Source: Rikenellaceae bacterium
GTDB taxonomy: Bacteria > Bacteroidota > Bacteroidia > Bacteroidales > Rikenellaceae
DNA: 64,000 nucleotides
NCBI GenBank assembly: GCA_015059845.1
Contig: SUZR01000010.1
Location: 1 to 64,000, forward strand
Reading direction: 5' to 3'
Numbering within the stretch: the stretch's first letter is position 1; every line of letters begins with the position of its first letter. The notes beneath the pieces are model-generated. The model made no database searches and was not told where the DNA came from. It worked only from the letters and a program-made list of their open reading frames with translations. The translations under genes and the position numbers were made by a program. Of this stretch, positions 16,820-26,170 are shown one piece after another.

Positions 16820-18700
16820 ATGGCAAGATCACTAAAGATTCGAGATTTAACTTTGCGTGACGGTCAGCAGTCTTCATTCGCTACCCGTATGACGCAGGAG
16901 CAGATTAATCGCTGTCTGCCCTATTATAAGGACGCTGGATTCTTTGCTATGGAGGTTTGGGGCGGTGCCGTACCCGACTCTGTTATGCGCTACTTGGGCG
17001 AGAATCCCTGGACACGTCTGGAGAGCATCCACGAGGTTATAGGTGATATATCAAAACTCACAGCTCTTTCTCGCGGCCGTAACCTTTTCGGCTACGCTCC
17101 CTACACTGACGAGATTATTGACGGTTTTAGCCGCAATGCCATCAAGAGCGGTTTGGGTATTATGCGTATCTTCGATGCATTGAACGATGTCAACAACGTA
17201 AAATCTACTATTAAATATGTAAAACGCTATGGCGGTATTGCCGACTGCGCCGTATGTTACACCGTTGACCCCAAGTACCCCCAGCCAACGTTCTGGCAGA
17301 AGCTCCTGGGCAAGAAGGCTCCCCAGCCCGTATTTACCGACGAGTACTTCCTCAATAAGGCTAAGCAGATGGCCGCTTTGGGTGCAGATATGATTACCAT
17401 CAAGGATATGTCGGGCTTGATTCCTCCCCAGCGCATCAGCCGATTGGTGAAGCTCTTCAAGCAGCATATCAAGCTCCCCATCGACTTCCATACCCACTCT
17501 ACCCCGGGTTACGGCTTGGCATCGGTATTTGCAGCTATTGCGGCAGGTGTTGATGTGGTTGATACAAACTGCTGGTGGTTTGCAGGTGGCACGGGTGCTC
17601 CCGCATTGGAGTTGGTATATGTATTCTGCCAGAAGATGGGCATCGACATCGGCGTGAATATGGAGGCCGTTGAGAAGATTAACAAGGAACTGAAGGTTAT
17701 CCGCAAGGAGTTGGAGTTGTCGGTATTTGGTGCCGAGAAACCCAAGCCCAACCGCTTCGCATTTTCAGATACTGCCGACCAGTTCTTCAATGAGGCTGTG
17801 GCAGCAGCTAAGGCTGAAGATTTCGACAAGTTGTTGGAGATTAGCCAGAAGATTGAGGCATACTACGGCTTCCCCGCTCCCAACGAGCTGGTTCAGAAGG
17901 CTGAGATTCCTGGCGGTATGTACTCAAATATGGTGGCACAGCTCAAGCAGCTCAAGGCAGAGGATATCCTCCCCCGCGCTATGGAACTTATCCCCACCGT
18001 ACGTCTGTCAGCAGGTCTTCCTCCCCTTGTAACTCCCACATCGCAGATTGTAGGCGCTCAGGCTGTAAACTGCGCTTTGGACGAGAAGGCAGGTCGCGCA
18101 ATGTACACCAACAAGAGTTCGCAGTTCATCGGCTTGGTGAAGGGCGACTACGGCAAGACTCCCGTTGAGATTGACCCCGAGTTCCGCTTTAAGATTTGTG
18201 GTTTCCGCGAGGAGATTCCCTATGACACTACGAAGTATAAGATGCAGCCCAATCCCGAGTTGCCCGAGGCTGGTGGCGTGAAGCTGGCCGAGAACGAGAA
18301 GGAGTTGTTGCTGCTGGAGTTGTTCCCGCTCGTTGCAAAGAACTTCTTGACAAATACAAAGAAGAAGGCTTACGAGGCTGCCGAGGCCGAGAAGGCTGCA
18401 AAGGCTGCAGCTAAGGCTGAGAAGGAGGCTAAGAATGCCGCAGAGGCAAAGGCTGCCATCGCAGCACAGAAGGTTAAGCCCATCACAGGCAAGACCGTGG
18501 AGGCTCCCCTGCCAGGCCGCATTGTTGATATTTGCGTAAAGGTTGGCGACAAGGTTAAGCGTGGTGATACAATCGCTATTCTCGAGGCTATGAAGATGGA
18601 GAACTCTATGACCAGCAATTACGAAGGCACTGTAAAGCAGATTCTGGTAGAGGTTGGTCAGGCAGTAGCAGCAGGCACTATTTTGGCCGAGGTAGAGTAA
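16820..18700 (+). CDS. oadA: Biotin-dependent carboxyltransferase: oxaloacetate decarboxylase alpha / pyruvate carboxylase subunit B type
   Basis: 626 residues. The carboxyltransferase barrel opens with IRDLTLRDGQQS (metal-binding Asp), continues with the TIKDMSG lysine and FHTHSTPGYGL (metal-binding His pair), then a conserved PYC domain to about 500. An Ala/Lys/Glu-rich linker (about 515-560) leads to a biotinyl domain with EAMKMENS, biotin on K592. With OadB/OadG it would form a sodium-pumping oxaloacetate decarboxylase; with a biotin carboxylase it would act as the carboxyltransferase half of pyruvate carboxylase. No partner subunit is in this window, so the choice is open. It has its own promoter and terminator. 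Confidence 0.88.
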   Translation: MARSLKIRDLTLRDGQQSSFATRMTQEQINRCLPYYKDAGFFAMEVWGGAVPDSVMRYLGENPWTRLESIHEVIGDISKLTALSRGRNLFGYAPYTDEIIDGFSRNAIKSGLGIMRIFDALNDVNNVKSTIKYVKRYGGIADCAVCYTVDPKYPQPTFWQKLLGKKAPQPVFTDEYFLNKAKQMAALGADMITIKDMSGLIPPQRISRLVKLFKQHIKLPIDFHTHSTPGYGLASVFAAIAAGVDVVDTNCWWFAGGTGAPALELVYVFCQKMGIDIGVNMEAVEKINKELKVIRKELELSVFGAEKPKPNRFAFSDTADQFFNEAVAAAKAEDFDKLLEISQKIEAYYGFPAPNELVQKAEIPGGMYSNMVAQLKQLKAEDILPRAMELIPTVRLSAGLPPLVTPTSQIVGAQAVNCALDEKAGRAMYTNKSSQFIGLVKGDYGKTPVEIDPEFRFKICGFREEIPYDTTKYKMQPNPELPEAGGVKLAENEKELLLLELFPLVAKNFLTNTKKKAYEAAEAEKAAKAAAKAEKEAKNAAEAKAAIAAQKVKPITGKTVEAPLPGRIVDICVKVGDKVKRGDTIAILEAMKMENSMTSNYEGTVKQILVEVGQAVAAGTILAEVE

Positions 18701-18718
18701 ACAACATCGATACAAGCT

Positions 18719-18745
18719 AAAGCCTGCCCACGTGGCAGGCTTTTT
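18719..18745 (+). terminator. Terminator of the carboxyltransferase gene
   Basis: Perfect ten-base stem AAAGCCTGCC / GGCAGGCTTT with a five-base loop followed by T residues, 18 bases after the stop. Confidence 0.92.
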
Positions 18746-18809
18746 CTATTGTGAATAATAAAATGCTATACCGTTACGTTGTAATATTAAGACTAACAAC
18801 TATTACACA

Positions 18810-19193
18810 ATGAGAAAGCCTAAAAACATCGAAAAGTATCAGGATAACTACTCCGAGAGCAAGCTCCAGCGCAAGTTAACCTCCGTGGCACGCTGGGCCG
18901 GAGCGAAGGTGGTTTATGCCGTATTGTTACTCTACTATGTACTGCGCAACCCGAAGGTATCGACAGCCGATAAGAGTAAGATTTACGGTGCGTTAGGATA
19001 CTTTATCTTACCCACTGATTTAATTATGGATTTCGTTCCGCTGGCGGGCTACACCGACGATATGGCTGCCATAATGTGGGCCATACACACCGTTGCAAAC
19101 AACATCACGCCCGAAATCAAGGCGCAGGCAAAAGGCAAACTGGCCGAGTGGTTTGACAACTACAACGAAAAGAAGATTGACAAGGTGATATAA
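18810..19193 (+). CDS. YkvA family protein (DUF1232)
   Basis: 127 residues. A basic, charged N terminus is followed by VVYAVLLLYYVLRNPKVSTADKSKIYGALGYFILPTDLIMDFVPLAGYTDDMAAI in separate blocks, the DUF1232 signature (ALGYFILPxDLIPDxxPxxGxxDD). These small proteins have two membrane or membrane-associated helices and no established role. The gene lies between two strong terminators and has no clear TAnnTTTG box. Confidence 0.85.
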   Translation: MRKPKNIEKYQDNYSESKLQRKLTSVARWAGAKVVYAVLLLYYVLRNPKVSTADKSKIYGALGYFILPTDLIMDFVPLAGYTDDMAAIMWAIHTVANNITPEIKAQAKGKLAEWFDNYNEKKIDKVI

Positions 19194-19195
19194 CC

Positions 19196-19229
19196 AAACA
19201 GCAACCTACAAGGTTGCTGTTTTATTTTT
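19196..19229 (+). terminator. Terminator of the YkvA gene
   Basis: Perfect eleven-base stem AAACAGCAACC / GGTTGCTGTTT around a TACAA loop, then TTATTTTT. Confidence 0.92.
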
Positions 19230-19260
19230 AATAGATAGTACAACGCAACAAAGAAATCGC

Positions 19261-19268
19261 TATCTTTG
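19261..19268 (+). promoter_or_regulatory. Candidate -7 box for the MFS transporter
   Basis: TATCTTTG followed by C, 22 bases before the start codon. The -33 position lacks a TTG. Confidence 0.5.
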
Positions 19269-19290
19269 CACAGAAAGTGAGAGAATAAGT

Positions 19291-20490
19291 ATGGAACAGA
19301 AAAATCTTACGCAAACAAAAGAGAAGCTCTGGAACAGCAACTACCTGAAGGTCTGGACTGCCAATTTTATGATCTTCTTCTCGTTTATGCTCCTCACTCC
19401 CCTGCTGCCCTCATACCTGAGCGACACGTTTGGGGCCGACAAGCAGACAATCGGAATTGTACTATCAGGTTACACCTTAACGGCACTTATGATACGTGCC
19501 CTGAGTGGATATATCGTCGATAGTTTCCCGCGCCGCACCGTAATGATAATTAGTTATTTCCTGTTTGCTCTGTTTTTTGCAGGCTATCTGGCGGCAGGCA
19601 CTCTGCTCCTGTTCGCCATTGTCCGCACGCTGCACGGCGCACCATTTGGGGCTACAACAGTGTCAAACAGCACCGTAGCGATAGATGTACTACACCCCTC
19701 ACGTCGAGCTGAGGGAATCGGTTATTACGGCCTAAGCAATAATATCGCAACGGCCATCAGCCCCACGGTGGCACTGCTGCTTTTTGATAAGTACAATAAT
19801 TACGACCTGCTCTTCTGGCTTGCATTCATAACGGCTCTGATTGGTCTGATTAGTACATCATCCGTAAAACTGCGCGACAGAGAGATTGTAAAAGTCAAGC
19901 AGCCGCTATCGCTCGACCGCTTTATACTCCTGAAGGGGTGGCGACAGGGAGCTGCGATGATATGCTACGCCTTTTCGTATGGTGTATTGGCAACATATAT
20001 CGCCATATACGGCAAAGATGAGTTGGGAATAACGGGCGGAACAGGACTTTTCTTTATGCTTCTGGCCATCGGTCTTATCCTCTCACGTCTGGTGGGTGGT
20101 CGGACGCTGCGACAGGGTAAAGTCACACAGAATGCATCCATCGGAACGGCCATATCTTTGATTGGATATCTCGTATTTGCAGCCATACACAACCATTGGG
20201 GTTACTACGGCGCAGCACTTATCATAGGACTCGGCAACGGGCATATGTTCCCCGCATTCCAGACGATGTTTATAAACCTTGCGCCCAACTCGCAGCGCGG
20301 AACGGCCAACTCCACGCTTCTTGTATCGTGGGACATCGGTATTGGCTTGGGTATATTGGTAGGAGGAATTGTTGCCGAGCATATCGGCTATCACGCGGCA
20401 TTCTGGACTGCGTGGGGAGTAAACGCATTAGGCGTTAGCATATTCTATCTCTTTGCCCGCAGGCACTTCCTACAAAACAAGTTACGATAA
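19291..20490 (+). CDS. Major facilitator superfamily transporter
   Basis: 399 residues with twelve predicted membrane helices. The loop 2-3 motif appears as GYIVDSFPRRTVMI and the second half has GGRTLRQGKVTQNASIG in the equivalent loop. The arrangement resembles drug or small-solute efflux carriers of the YhhS/AraJ-like group; substrate unknown. The N terminus (MEQKNLTQTKEKLWNSNYLKVW) is cytoplasmic and leads into helix 1. The gene is monocistronic between a terminator and a shared bidirectional hairpin. Confidence 0.85.
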   Translation: MEQKNLTQTKEKLWNSNYLKVWTANFMIFFSFMLLTPLLPSYLSDTFGADKQTIGIVLSGYTLTALMIRALSGYIVDSFPRRTVMIISYFLFALFFAGYLAAGTLLLFAIVRTLHGAPFGATTVSNSTVAIDVLHPSRRAEGIGYYGLSNNIATAISPTVALLLFDKYNNYDLLFWLAFITALIGLISTSSVKLRDREIVKVKQPLSLDRFILLKGWRQGAAMICYAFSYGVLATYIAIYGKDELGITGGTGLFFMLLAIGLILSRLVGGRTLRQGKVTQNASIGTAISLIGYLVFAAIHNHWGYYGAALIIGLGNGHMFPAFQTMFINLAPNSQRGTANSTLLVSWDIGIGLGILVGGIVAEHIGYHAAFWTAWGVNALGVSIFYLFARRHFLQNKLR

Positions 20491-20492
20491 AT

Positions 20493-20530
20493 AAAAAAGG
20501 CTGCCACACGCGAAAGTGACAGCCTTTTTT
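20493..20530. terminator. Bidirectional terminator between the MFS and AsmA genes
   Basis: AAAAAAGGCTGCCAC and GTGACAGCCTTTTTT pair with one C/A mismatch around an ACGCGAAA loop; A and T runs on both sides serve both strands. Confidence 0.9.
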
Positions 20531-20542
20531 GTGGCGTAGAAA

Positions 20543-23092
20543 TTACTTCTTCTTTTTGAAGAGATCAAGCGCCTTTCCAATCGCATTTGCAGCCTTTTCC
20601 GCATTTGTTGCGGGAGCTGCAGCAGTTGAATCGGCCGCCTCTGTAGCATTTGAGCCACCCGAAACACCGAGTTTCTCACCCAGGCTCGACAATACTGACT
20701 TTGCAGCCTGCTGTGCGGCCTGTTTTGCAAGGCTCTCAAGGTCGATACCCACCTTCGGTGAGGTGAACGTACCGCCGATAGTCATATCCACCGTGCCCAA
20801 CTTCGATACTGCACCAGCCGAGGCAGGAAGCGTGATTGTTCCGCGGTAGTCGATACTCTGGTCGAGGCCCGTTGAGCCCGACAGATTCATAACATAATCG
20901 CCCATCTTCAAGGCAAAGGGCTTGGTATTCACGCGACCATCCTTAATCGTAAAGTCGATTGCCAAATCTTTCACGCGAGTATCCTTCAACGATGGCTTCT
21001 TAACGATATCGGCCACCATATTGATAAACTTCACATCGCCCAGACTCAAATCCTTGGTCGAAAGGCTGCCGCTGGCATTCAGGCTCTTAAGCACGGGGCT
21101 CATCTCATCATCAAGCAGCGTATTAACCTTTATACCGCCAGAGAAATTACCCGTCAAGCCAGCGAAGATAGGTGCCAACTGCTGCACCATATCCAAATCG
21201 CAATACGCATCGGCAAAAGCGATATTATTCAGAGCAAAACCTGCATCCAAGCGAGGCTGCGCACCCACGGGTGTCGCATACGAGCCATTGGCCACCACGC
21301 TGCCGCCCATAGTGTTGAGCGAGAGATTCTGCATATCCACCTTACTATCCTTGATAAGCAGCAAGCCCTTAATATCGGCAAAGTTCATCTTATCGAGCAG
21401 CACCTGCTTCATATTGACCTGCGCACGGAAATCAATATTATCAGGCACACGAATACCGCCCGTAGCTGTCGCAGTCTGCTCCTGCTCTGGCTCAGCCTCC
21501 TCAGTAGTCTTCTCTGCTTGCTCGGCACTCTCGTCACCCATAAAATCATTAAGGTTCATACGGTTGCTGCTCACGTTGAGCGTACCCTTTAACGTTGTGC
21601 CCTTGAGTACAAATCCGAGGTAGTTCTCGAAGCGGCTATCCAGCGTAAGGTCATTATCGCCCACATTAATCGTGGTCTGGCTCAGCTCCACATAGCGAGG
21701 ACTGAAGCTGAATGTTGACTGCTTGATATCCACATCGGGCATACTCTCCATCTGGAGTTTCATATCACTAAGGTTGATACTACCCTCAGCCTCGACCTTA
21801 TCGAACTGCTCCTTCTCGATATATGAGAGGCGGCCCGACAGACCCATATCAGCATTAACCACGCCGTTGAGATTCATATCCTCCAAAGGATATACATCCT
21901 TAATCTTACCCAAGTCGAGCTTACCCTTAGCCGAAGCCTTGAAATCGGGGTCGCTGATAGGCGTCTTCACATCAGCTGTCATACTGAACGGATTGCCAGC
22001 AAGCGTAAAGTTAAAGGGATTAACCGCAACCGTCGTTGCATCCATACTGCCACCAGGATTCTTAACCGTTGCGGCGATATTGATACCATCAACACCTGCA
22101 GGAAGTGACGGATAGCGGAACATAGCGTTCTTCACGTTCAATGCCACATCAAACTCAGGCACCTTCTCCTCGCCCTCATAGCTACCCTTGGCATAAGCCG
22201 TAAGCGTCGCCACGCCATCGGTCTTAAGGCCTGCGAAATCCTTTGCATAAATGGCAGGGATGAGCGACAGAATCTCCTTGAAGCCCACCTCATTCGTATT
22301 GAGCTTAAGGTCCATATCCACCCCCTTATCGGTCATTGCCACCCAGCCATCAATTGCAGCGCGGATAGCATTGAGCTGCAACTCGTTATCGTTAAGCATA
22401 TATTTCTGATTCGTAAAATCGGCCGCCACATCCATATCGGCCTTAACAGCAGCGCCATTAAGGAACGGAACGCCGCTCATACGGAATGTAACCGAAGGTG
22501 TCTCCGCGCCCAACTTTACGGTCGTGGCATCACTGCCGAAATCGCCCGAGCAGGTAGCATCAAACTCCTCCACAGCGGCATACATACCACCCTGACGGTC
22601 ATCGTAGATAGCGTTAAAATCGCTTACCGACAACTTCTTTAGTGATATCTTGAATGGCGAGGCAGTTGTGTTCTCCTCCACCTCTTCCACCTCATCCGAT
22701 GGCTTCATCACATCCCAGTTCACCTGACCATCCTCCAGCACGATAGCCTTAACGTGGGTGTCGTCAACAATAATCTTTGTTATCTCATAATCACCACTAA
22801 TGAGCGACATAAGATTTACCGCTGCGGTCAGCTCGCCAGCACGCACCAGCGTATCATTCTCAAATACACCTACGCCCTTCAGCCAAAAGTCATTCAATGA
22901 CACCGACGCCAACGGAAAACGGCGCAGAAGGCTTATATCAAGGCTCTCGAAATCGAATTGAGCGTTGAGCATTTTATTGCCTTCACTCTTAATCACACTC
23001 TCAATCTTTCCACGGAAAGCAAACGGCAGAACCATCAGCAGCACCACAAATGCAGCCACAACCACACCGCCAATTTTCAACATTCTTTTCAT
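20543..23092 (-). CDS. AsmA-like inner-membrane-anchored protein
   Basis: 849 residues with one N-terminal membrane anchor (MLKIGGVVVAAFVVLLMVLPFAF) and a long periplasmic part. The start of the mature part (GKIESVIKSEGNKMLNAQFDFESLDISLLRRFPLAS in blocks) and the repeated beta-strand pattern are those of the AsmA/TamB superfamily, whose grooves carry phospholipids between membranes. An Ala/Ser/Thr-rich stretch of low complexity occupies about 815-840 and the end is basic (KKKK). I chose the ATG at 23092; upstream in-frame TTG codons add only three residues. It starts 12 bases after the receiver/ATP-grasp gene stop, so the two are likely co-transcribed. Confidence 0.85.
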   Translation of the reverse strand: MKRMLKIGGVVVAAFVVLLMVLPFAFRGKIESVIKSEGNKMLNAQFDFESLDISLLRRFPLASVSLNDFWLKGVGVFENDTLVRAGELTAAVNLMSLISGDYEITKIIVDDTHVKAIVLEDGQVNWDVMKPSDEVEEVEENTTASPFKISLKKLSVSDFNAIYDDRQGGMYAAVEEFDATCSGDFGSDATTVKLGAETPSVTFRMSGVPFLNGAAVKADMDVAADFTNQKYMLNDNELQLNAIRAAIDGWVAMTDKGVDMDLKLNTNEVGFKEILSLIPAIYAKDFAGLKTDGVATLTAYAKGSYEGEEKVPEFDVALNVKNAMFRYPSLPAGVDGINIAATVKNPGGSMDATTVAVNPFNFTLAGNPFSMTADVKTPISDPDFKASAKGKLDLGKIKDVYPLEDMNLNGVVNADMGLSGRLSYIEKEQFDKVEAEGSINLSDMKLQMESMPDVDIKQSTFSFSPRYVELSQTTINVGDNDLTLDSRFENYLGFVLKGTTLKGTLNVSSNRMNLNDFMGDESAEQAEKTTEEAEPEQEQTATATGGIRVPDNIDFRAQVNMKQVLLDKMNFADIKGLLLIKDSKVDMQNLSLNTMGGSVVANGSYATPVGAQPRLDAGFALNNIAFADAYCDLDMVQQLAPIFAGLTGNFSGGIKVNTLLDDEMSPVLKSLNASGSLSTKDLSLGDVKFINMVADIVKKPSLKDTRVKDLAIDFTIKDGRVNTKPFALKMGDYVMNLSGSTGLDQSIDYRGTITLPASAGAVSKLGTVDMTIGGTFTSPKVGIDLESLAKQAAQQAAKSVLSSLGEKLGVSGGSNATEAADSTAAAPATNAEKAANAIGKALDLFKKKK

Positions 23093-23104
23093 AAGCAACA
23101 ATAT

Positions 23105-26098
23105 TTATTTCTCACATTTTACTATACCCTTCTTCGACTGTCCGTCAACATAGATATAGAGCGGCTCTGCATACTCCACGCATCGCAGATACTCACCATC
23201 AAACCACGCAGGCATCGCATCCAGCTGCTCAACATCCAGCATACCATCACCGTGCGAGGGGTCCAACGACAGATATCCCACGCCCAGCGAGGTAACATTC
23301 TGGAAGAAGTGTGTACCCTGACTCGCCTCCACATTGAAGTTAGGCAGAGCCGACTCGACGATAACCCTCGCCTGAGAGATATGCGCCCACTTAACGGGAA
23401 CACCCAGATTGGGGTCTGATGAGCCCCAGCGGCCTGTGCCAATCAACACATACTCCTGCCCATCCTCGCGCATACGGAGGTTTATCTCATACAACTCCGA
23501 AGCAATCTCCTGCGTATGCAGCGAGGAGAACTTATCAAACTTCATATAAACCACGCGCTTGATATCACGCATAAGACCTATACCCAAAGCATTCTCCGAA
23601 TAGACCACCGCGCCCGATGTATCGACCTGCGACCAATCCAGCTTGGCACTCTCCTCGTTGCGGATAATGGGTCGAATCTGCAACAGATTAAAGACCTGCA
23701 TCTCCCCCATCGGAACATCCATATTCACTGCGAACTCAATCTCCACGGGGCAACGCATCTCCTCCTCGCCCATACGTAACATATCGCGTATAATGTCGGC
23801 TAGCGGGAAAGAGCCATACTTAAGAATACGGTTAAATGTTATGACACGGAAATAACGCGACAGAGTTGGGCTCTCGCTTATGCGGCTATTCTGGTAGTCG
23901 TAATACGAGCAGGCATACTTCGCATTACGATAATCGTTTATCCTCGATACGGGAATAGCCTCAATATTCACCGCGTCATTGGTAGAGGAGCGGAAGCTAT
24001 CGGGGTTCATACTCAGGGCCAGCACCTCGGTCTGCGCATCCTGAATAGTCAGCTCAAGCGTAGAGGTCTGCAACGCCTTATCGGGATATGCAGGCGAGAA
24101 TCGCAGGCTCTTGCCACCATCAACCACGGCCTTACCCAGACCCATAACAATATTACATACGCCCTCCTCAGCCTTCTCGTAGCCGATAGGATAGAGATTC
24201 TGTGAACGTGCCACACCCGAGAGCGTGGGGAAGAAATATCCATTCTGCTCGGTACCGCACACCTCCTGAATAAGGACAGCCATCTTCTCCTCCGAGAGCA
24301 GATTCTGCGACGACTGGATATATGCTTTTGACGAGGCGAAGAAGACAGATGCGTAAACACTCTTGATGGCTCTCACCAACATACGCAGCATCTGGTCATC
24401 ATCCTCGCAGCGAGGAATCATATATGTTGAGTATATACCAGCAAATGGCTGATAATGAGAATCCTCCAGCTTCGACGATGAGCGTATTGCCAACGGCTTT
24501 TTACACGTCGCCACAAACACCTTCAGCTTCTGATACAACTCCAGCGGCAAGACCGAGTTCAGGAACTCCGACAGGATATCATCATCGGCCAAATCGCGTG
24601 AAATGACATACTTCAAGCCATTCATTCGCATAAATTGGTCAAAGTAGTCGGTAGCGACAACCAACGAGCGCGGAATCATAATTCGCACATTTGGGTACTT
24701 GTAGTAGTGGTTGTACTTGGCCAGCATAGAGTTCATAAAGGCTAGACCGCGAGCCTTACCACCAATCGAGCCCTCACCCAAACGGGCAAAACCAATGGCG
24801 TCGCTATACGTATTCTCATCAAACTGCGCCACAAGACCCTGACCGAGCATTGTTCGGTAATCCTTGAACATCGAAACCAACGCTGCACGATGCTCGGCAG
24901 TAGAGGCAAAGTGGCTGCTATTTATATTACGCAACACCTTAGCTAACGGGAATAAACCCCTTGCATACAACCACTTAGAAAGATGCATCTGCGACAGGTG
25001 ATTCTCCAGAACATCATCCGGCACGGTAGCAATCAACTCCTGCATCTGCATCAAATCGCGCGCACGTCCCACAACGGCACCCGTCTCAAGGTCACGGAAA
25101 ACAAACTCACCAAAACCGAATTCGCGCAACACCACATCCTGCAACTCCGATAGCAGGGTTTTTGACGATTTAGAGATAAATCGCACGCCGAGCGCATCGG
25201 CCTTCGAGGCGAGATTATCCTGCGATGACTGCAAGATAATTGGCATCCACGGCGTCTCTGCCTTAATCATCTTGCATATCTCGATACCTGCATCTATCTT
25301 CTCATCCTCCGAGCGGTCGCCCTGCTTAAGCAACAGACCTACATCGGAAATCACGCCAAGCAGGTTGGTTTTATAGCGGTTATAGATATCTATCGCATCC
25401 TCGTAATTCGTAGCGAGCAACACCTTCGGACGGGCACGCTTACGGCTAATCTGCTGCTGTTCGTTATACGCATCCTTCAGGAATTCGCTATTTTGCACAA
25501 GGATAATCTTGTATAGCTCAGGAAGATAGGTAGAATAGAATCTAACAGAATCCTCCACCAAAAGAATAGCCTGCACGCCGCCATCCGTAATATCACTCTC
25601 GGCATTGAGTCTATCCTCCATCAGCTTAATGATGGCGATAATCAGGTCCGTATTACCGTGCCAGCAGAAGATATTATCAATGGCCGAGCACTGCTGCTCG
25701 TCTATCTGGCGGTAAATCTCCTTCGAGAAGCTGGTCAGCAGAACCACAGGGAGATTTGGGTATATCTTCTTCACCTCGCGGGCAAAATCGAAGACATTGG
25801 GCTCGCCGACATTGTACATCGTAAGCACAAAATCGAAGTCGCTACGATGTTGCAGCAACTCCAAAGCATCTTTGGTTGATTCAACACGTGTGAGTGAGGG
25901 GGGATTGCTCATATTAAGTTCCATATACTCACGATTAATCTGTGATTCGATATGGCCATCCTCCTCAAGTATATATCCGTCATAAGTACAGCATACCAGC
26001 AAGATTTTATGGATTCTGTGCTGCATAAATTGATGTTGTACCTGATGATCTATTGTCAAGTGTGCGTGATCGGGCATAATATTAAAATTATAATTCAT
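23105..26098 (-). CDS. Tandem receiver domains fused to a PEP/pyruvate-binding (PPDK-type) ATP-grasp domain
   Basis: 997 residues, cytoplasmic. Residues about 31-160 look like a response-regulator fold without the phospho-acceptor (FVLTMYN where Asp is expected). Residues about 177-320 form a second receiver that keeps E182/D183, D252 (VISDVGLL), S291 and K310. Next comes a PPDK_N-type nucleotide-binding domain with GSIGGKARGLAF (about 444-455) and RSSSKLED (539-546). The phosphohistidine swivel and PEP-barrel domains of true PEP synthase or PPDK are absent; the last 200 residues (GTGRWGSSDPNLGVP, GTHFFQNVTSLGVGY) form a conserved region I cannot name. It may transfer phosphate under two-component control. 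The ATG at 26098 lies one base after a TATCTTTG box; the ATG at 26077 is an alternative start. Confidence 0.75.
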   Translation of the reverse strand: MNYNFNIMPDHAHLTIDHQVQHQFMQHRIHKILLVCCTYDGYILEEDGHIESQINREYMELNMSNPPSLTRVESTKDALELLQHRSDFDFVLTMYNVGEPNVFDFAREVKKIYPNLPVVLLTSFSKEIYRQIDEQQCSAIDNIFCWHGNTDLIIAIIKLMEDRLNAESDITDGGVQAILLVEDSVRFYSTYLPELYKIILVQNSEFLKDAYNEQQQISRKRARPKVLLATNYEDAIDIYNRYKTNLLGVISDVGLLLKQGDRSEDEKIDAGIEICKMIKAETPWMPIILQSSQDNLASKADALGVRFISKSSKTLLSELQDVVLREFGFGEFVFRDLETGAVVGRARDLMQMQELIATVPDDVLENHLSQMHLSKWLYARGLFPLAKVLRNINSSHFASTAEHRAALVSMFKDYRTMLGQGLVAQFDENTYSDAIGFARLGEGSIGGKARGLAFMNSMLAKYNHYYKYPNVRIMIPRSLVVATDYFDQFMRMNGLKYVISRDLADDDILSEFLNSVLPLELYQKLKVFVATCKKPLAIRSSSKLEDSHYQPFAGIYSTYMIPRCEDDDQMLRMLVRAIKSVYASVFFASSKAYIQSSQNLLSEEKMAVLIQEVCGTEQNGYFFPTLSGVARSQNLYPIGYEKAEEGVCNIVMGLGKAVVDGGKSLRFSPAYPDKALQTSTLELTIQDAQTEVLALSMNPDSFRSSTNDAVNIEAIPVSRINDYRNAKYACSYYDYQNSRISESPTLSRYFRVITFNRILKYGSFPLADIIRDMLRMGEEEMRCPVEIEFAVNMDVPMGEMQVFNLLQIRPIIRNEESAKLDWSQVDTSGAVVYSENALGIGLMRDIKRVVYMKFDKFSSLHTQEIASELYEINLRMREDGQEYVLIGTGRWGSSDPNLGVPVKWAHISQARVIVESALPNFNVEASQGTHFFQNVTSLGVGYLSLDPSHGDGMLDVEQLDAMPAWFDGEYLRCVEYAEPLYIYVDGQSKKGIVKCEK

Positions 26099-26099
26099 A

Positions 26100-26107
26100 C
26101 AAAGATA
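26100..26107 (-). promoter_or_regulatory. Minus-strand -7 box abutting the start of the receiver/ATP-grasp gene
   Basis: TATCTTTG reads leftward and ends one base before the ATG at 26098. If used, transcription starts at or inside that codon and the in-frame ATG at 26077 would be the first usable start. The -33 element is weak. Confidence 0.4.
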
Positions 26108-26114
26108 TGCAGAA

Positions 26115-26148
26115 TTTGGTAAAAGTTACGACTAATTCACTAAATTTG
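26115..26148 (+). promoter_or_regulatory. Candidate promoter of the C_GCAxxG_C_C gene
   Basis: TTTG (26115-26118), 22 bases, TAAATTTG (26141-26148) followed by C. The spacing is slightly long. The start codon is 22 bases further on. Confidence 0.5.
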
Positions 26149-26170
26149 CATAAACATAAAACACTTTACA

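Noticed and set aside
18008..18715. Minus-strand open frame of 235 codons opposite the carboxyltransferase gene
   Set aside because: Leu/Cys-rich low-complexity product arising from the opposite strand of a strongly codon-biased gene.
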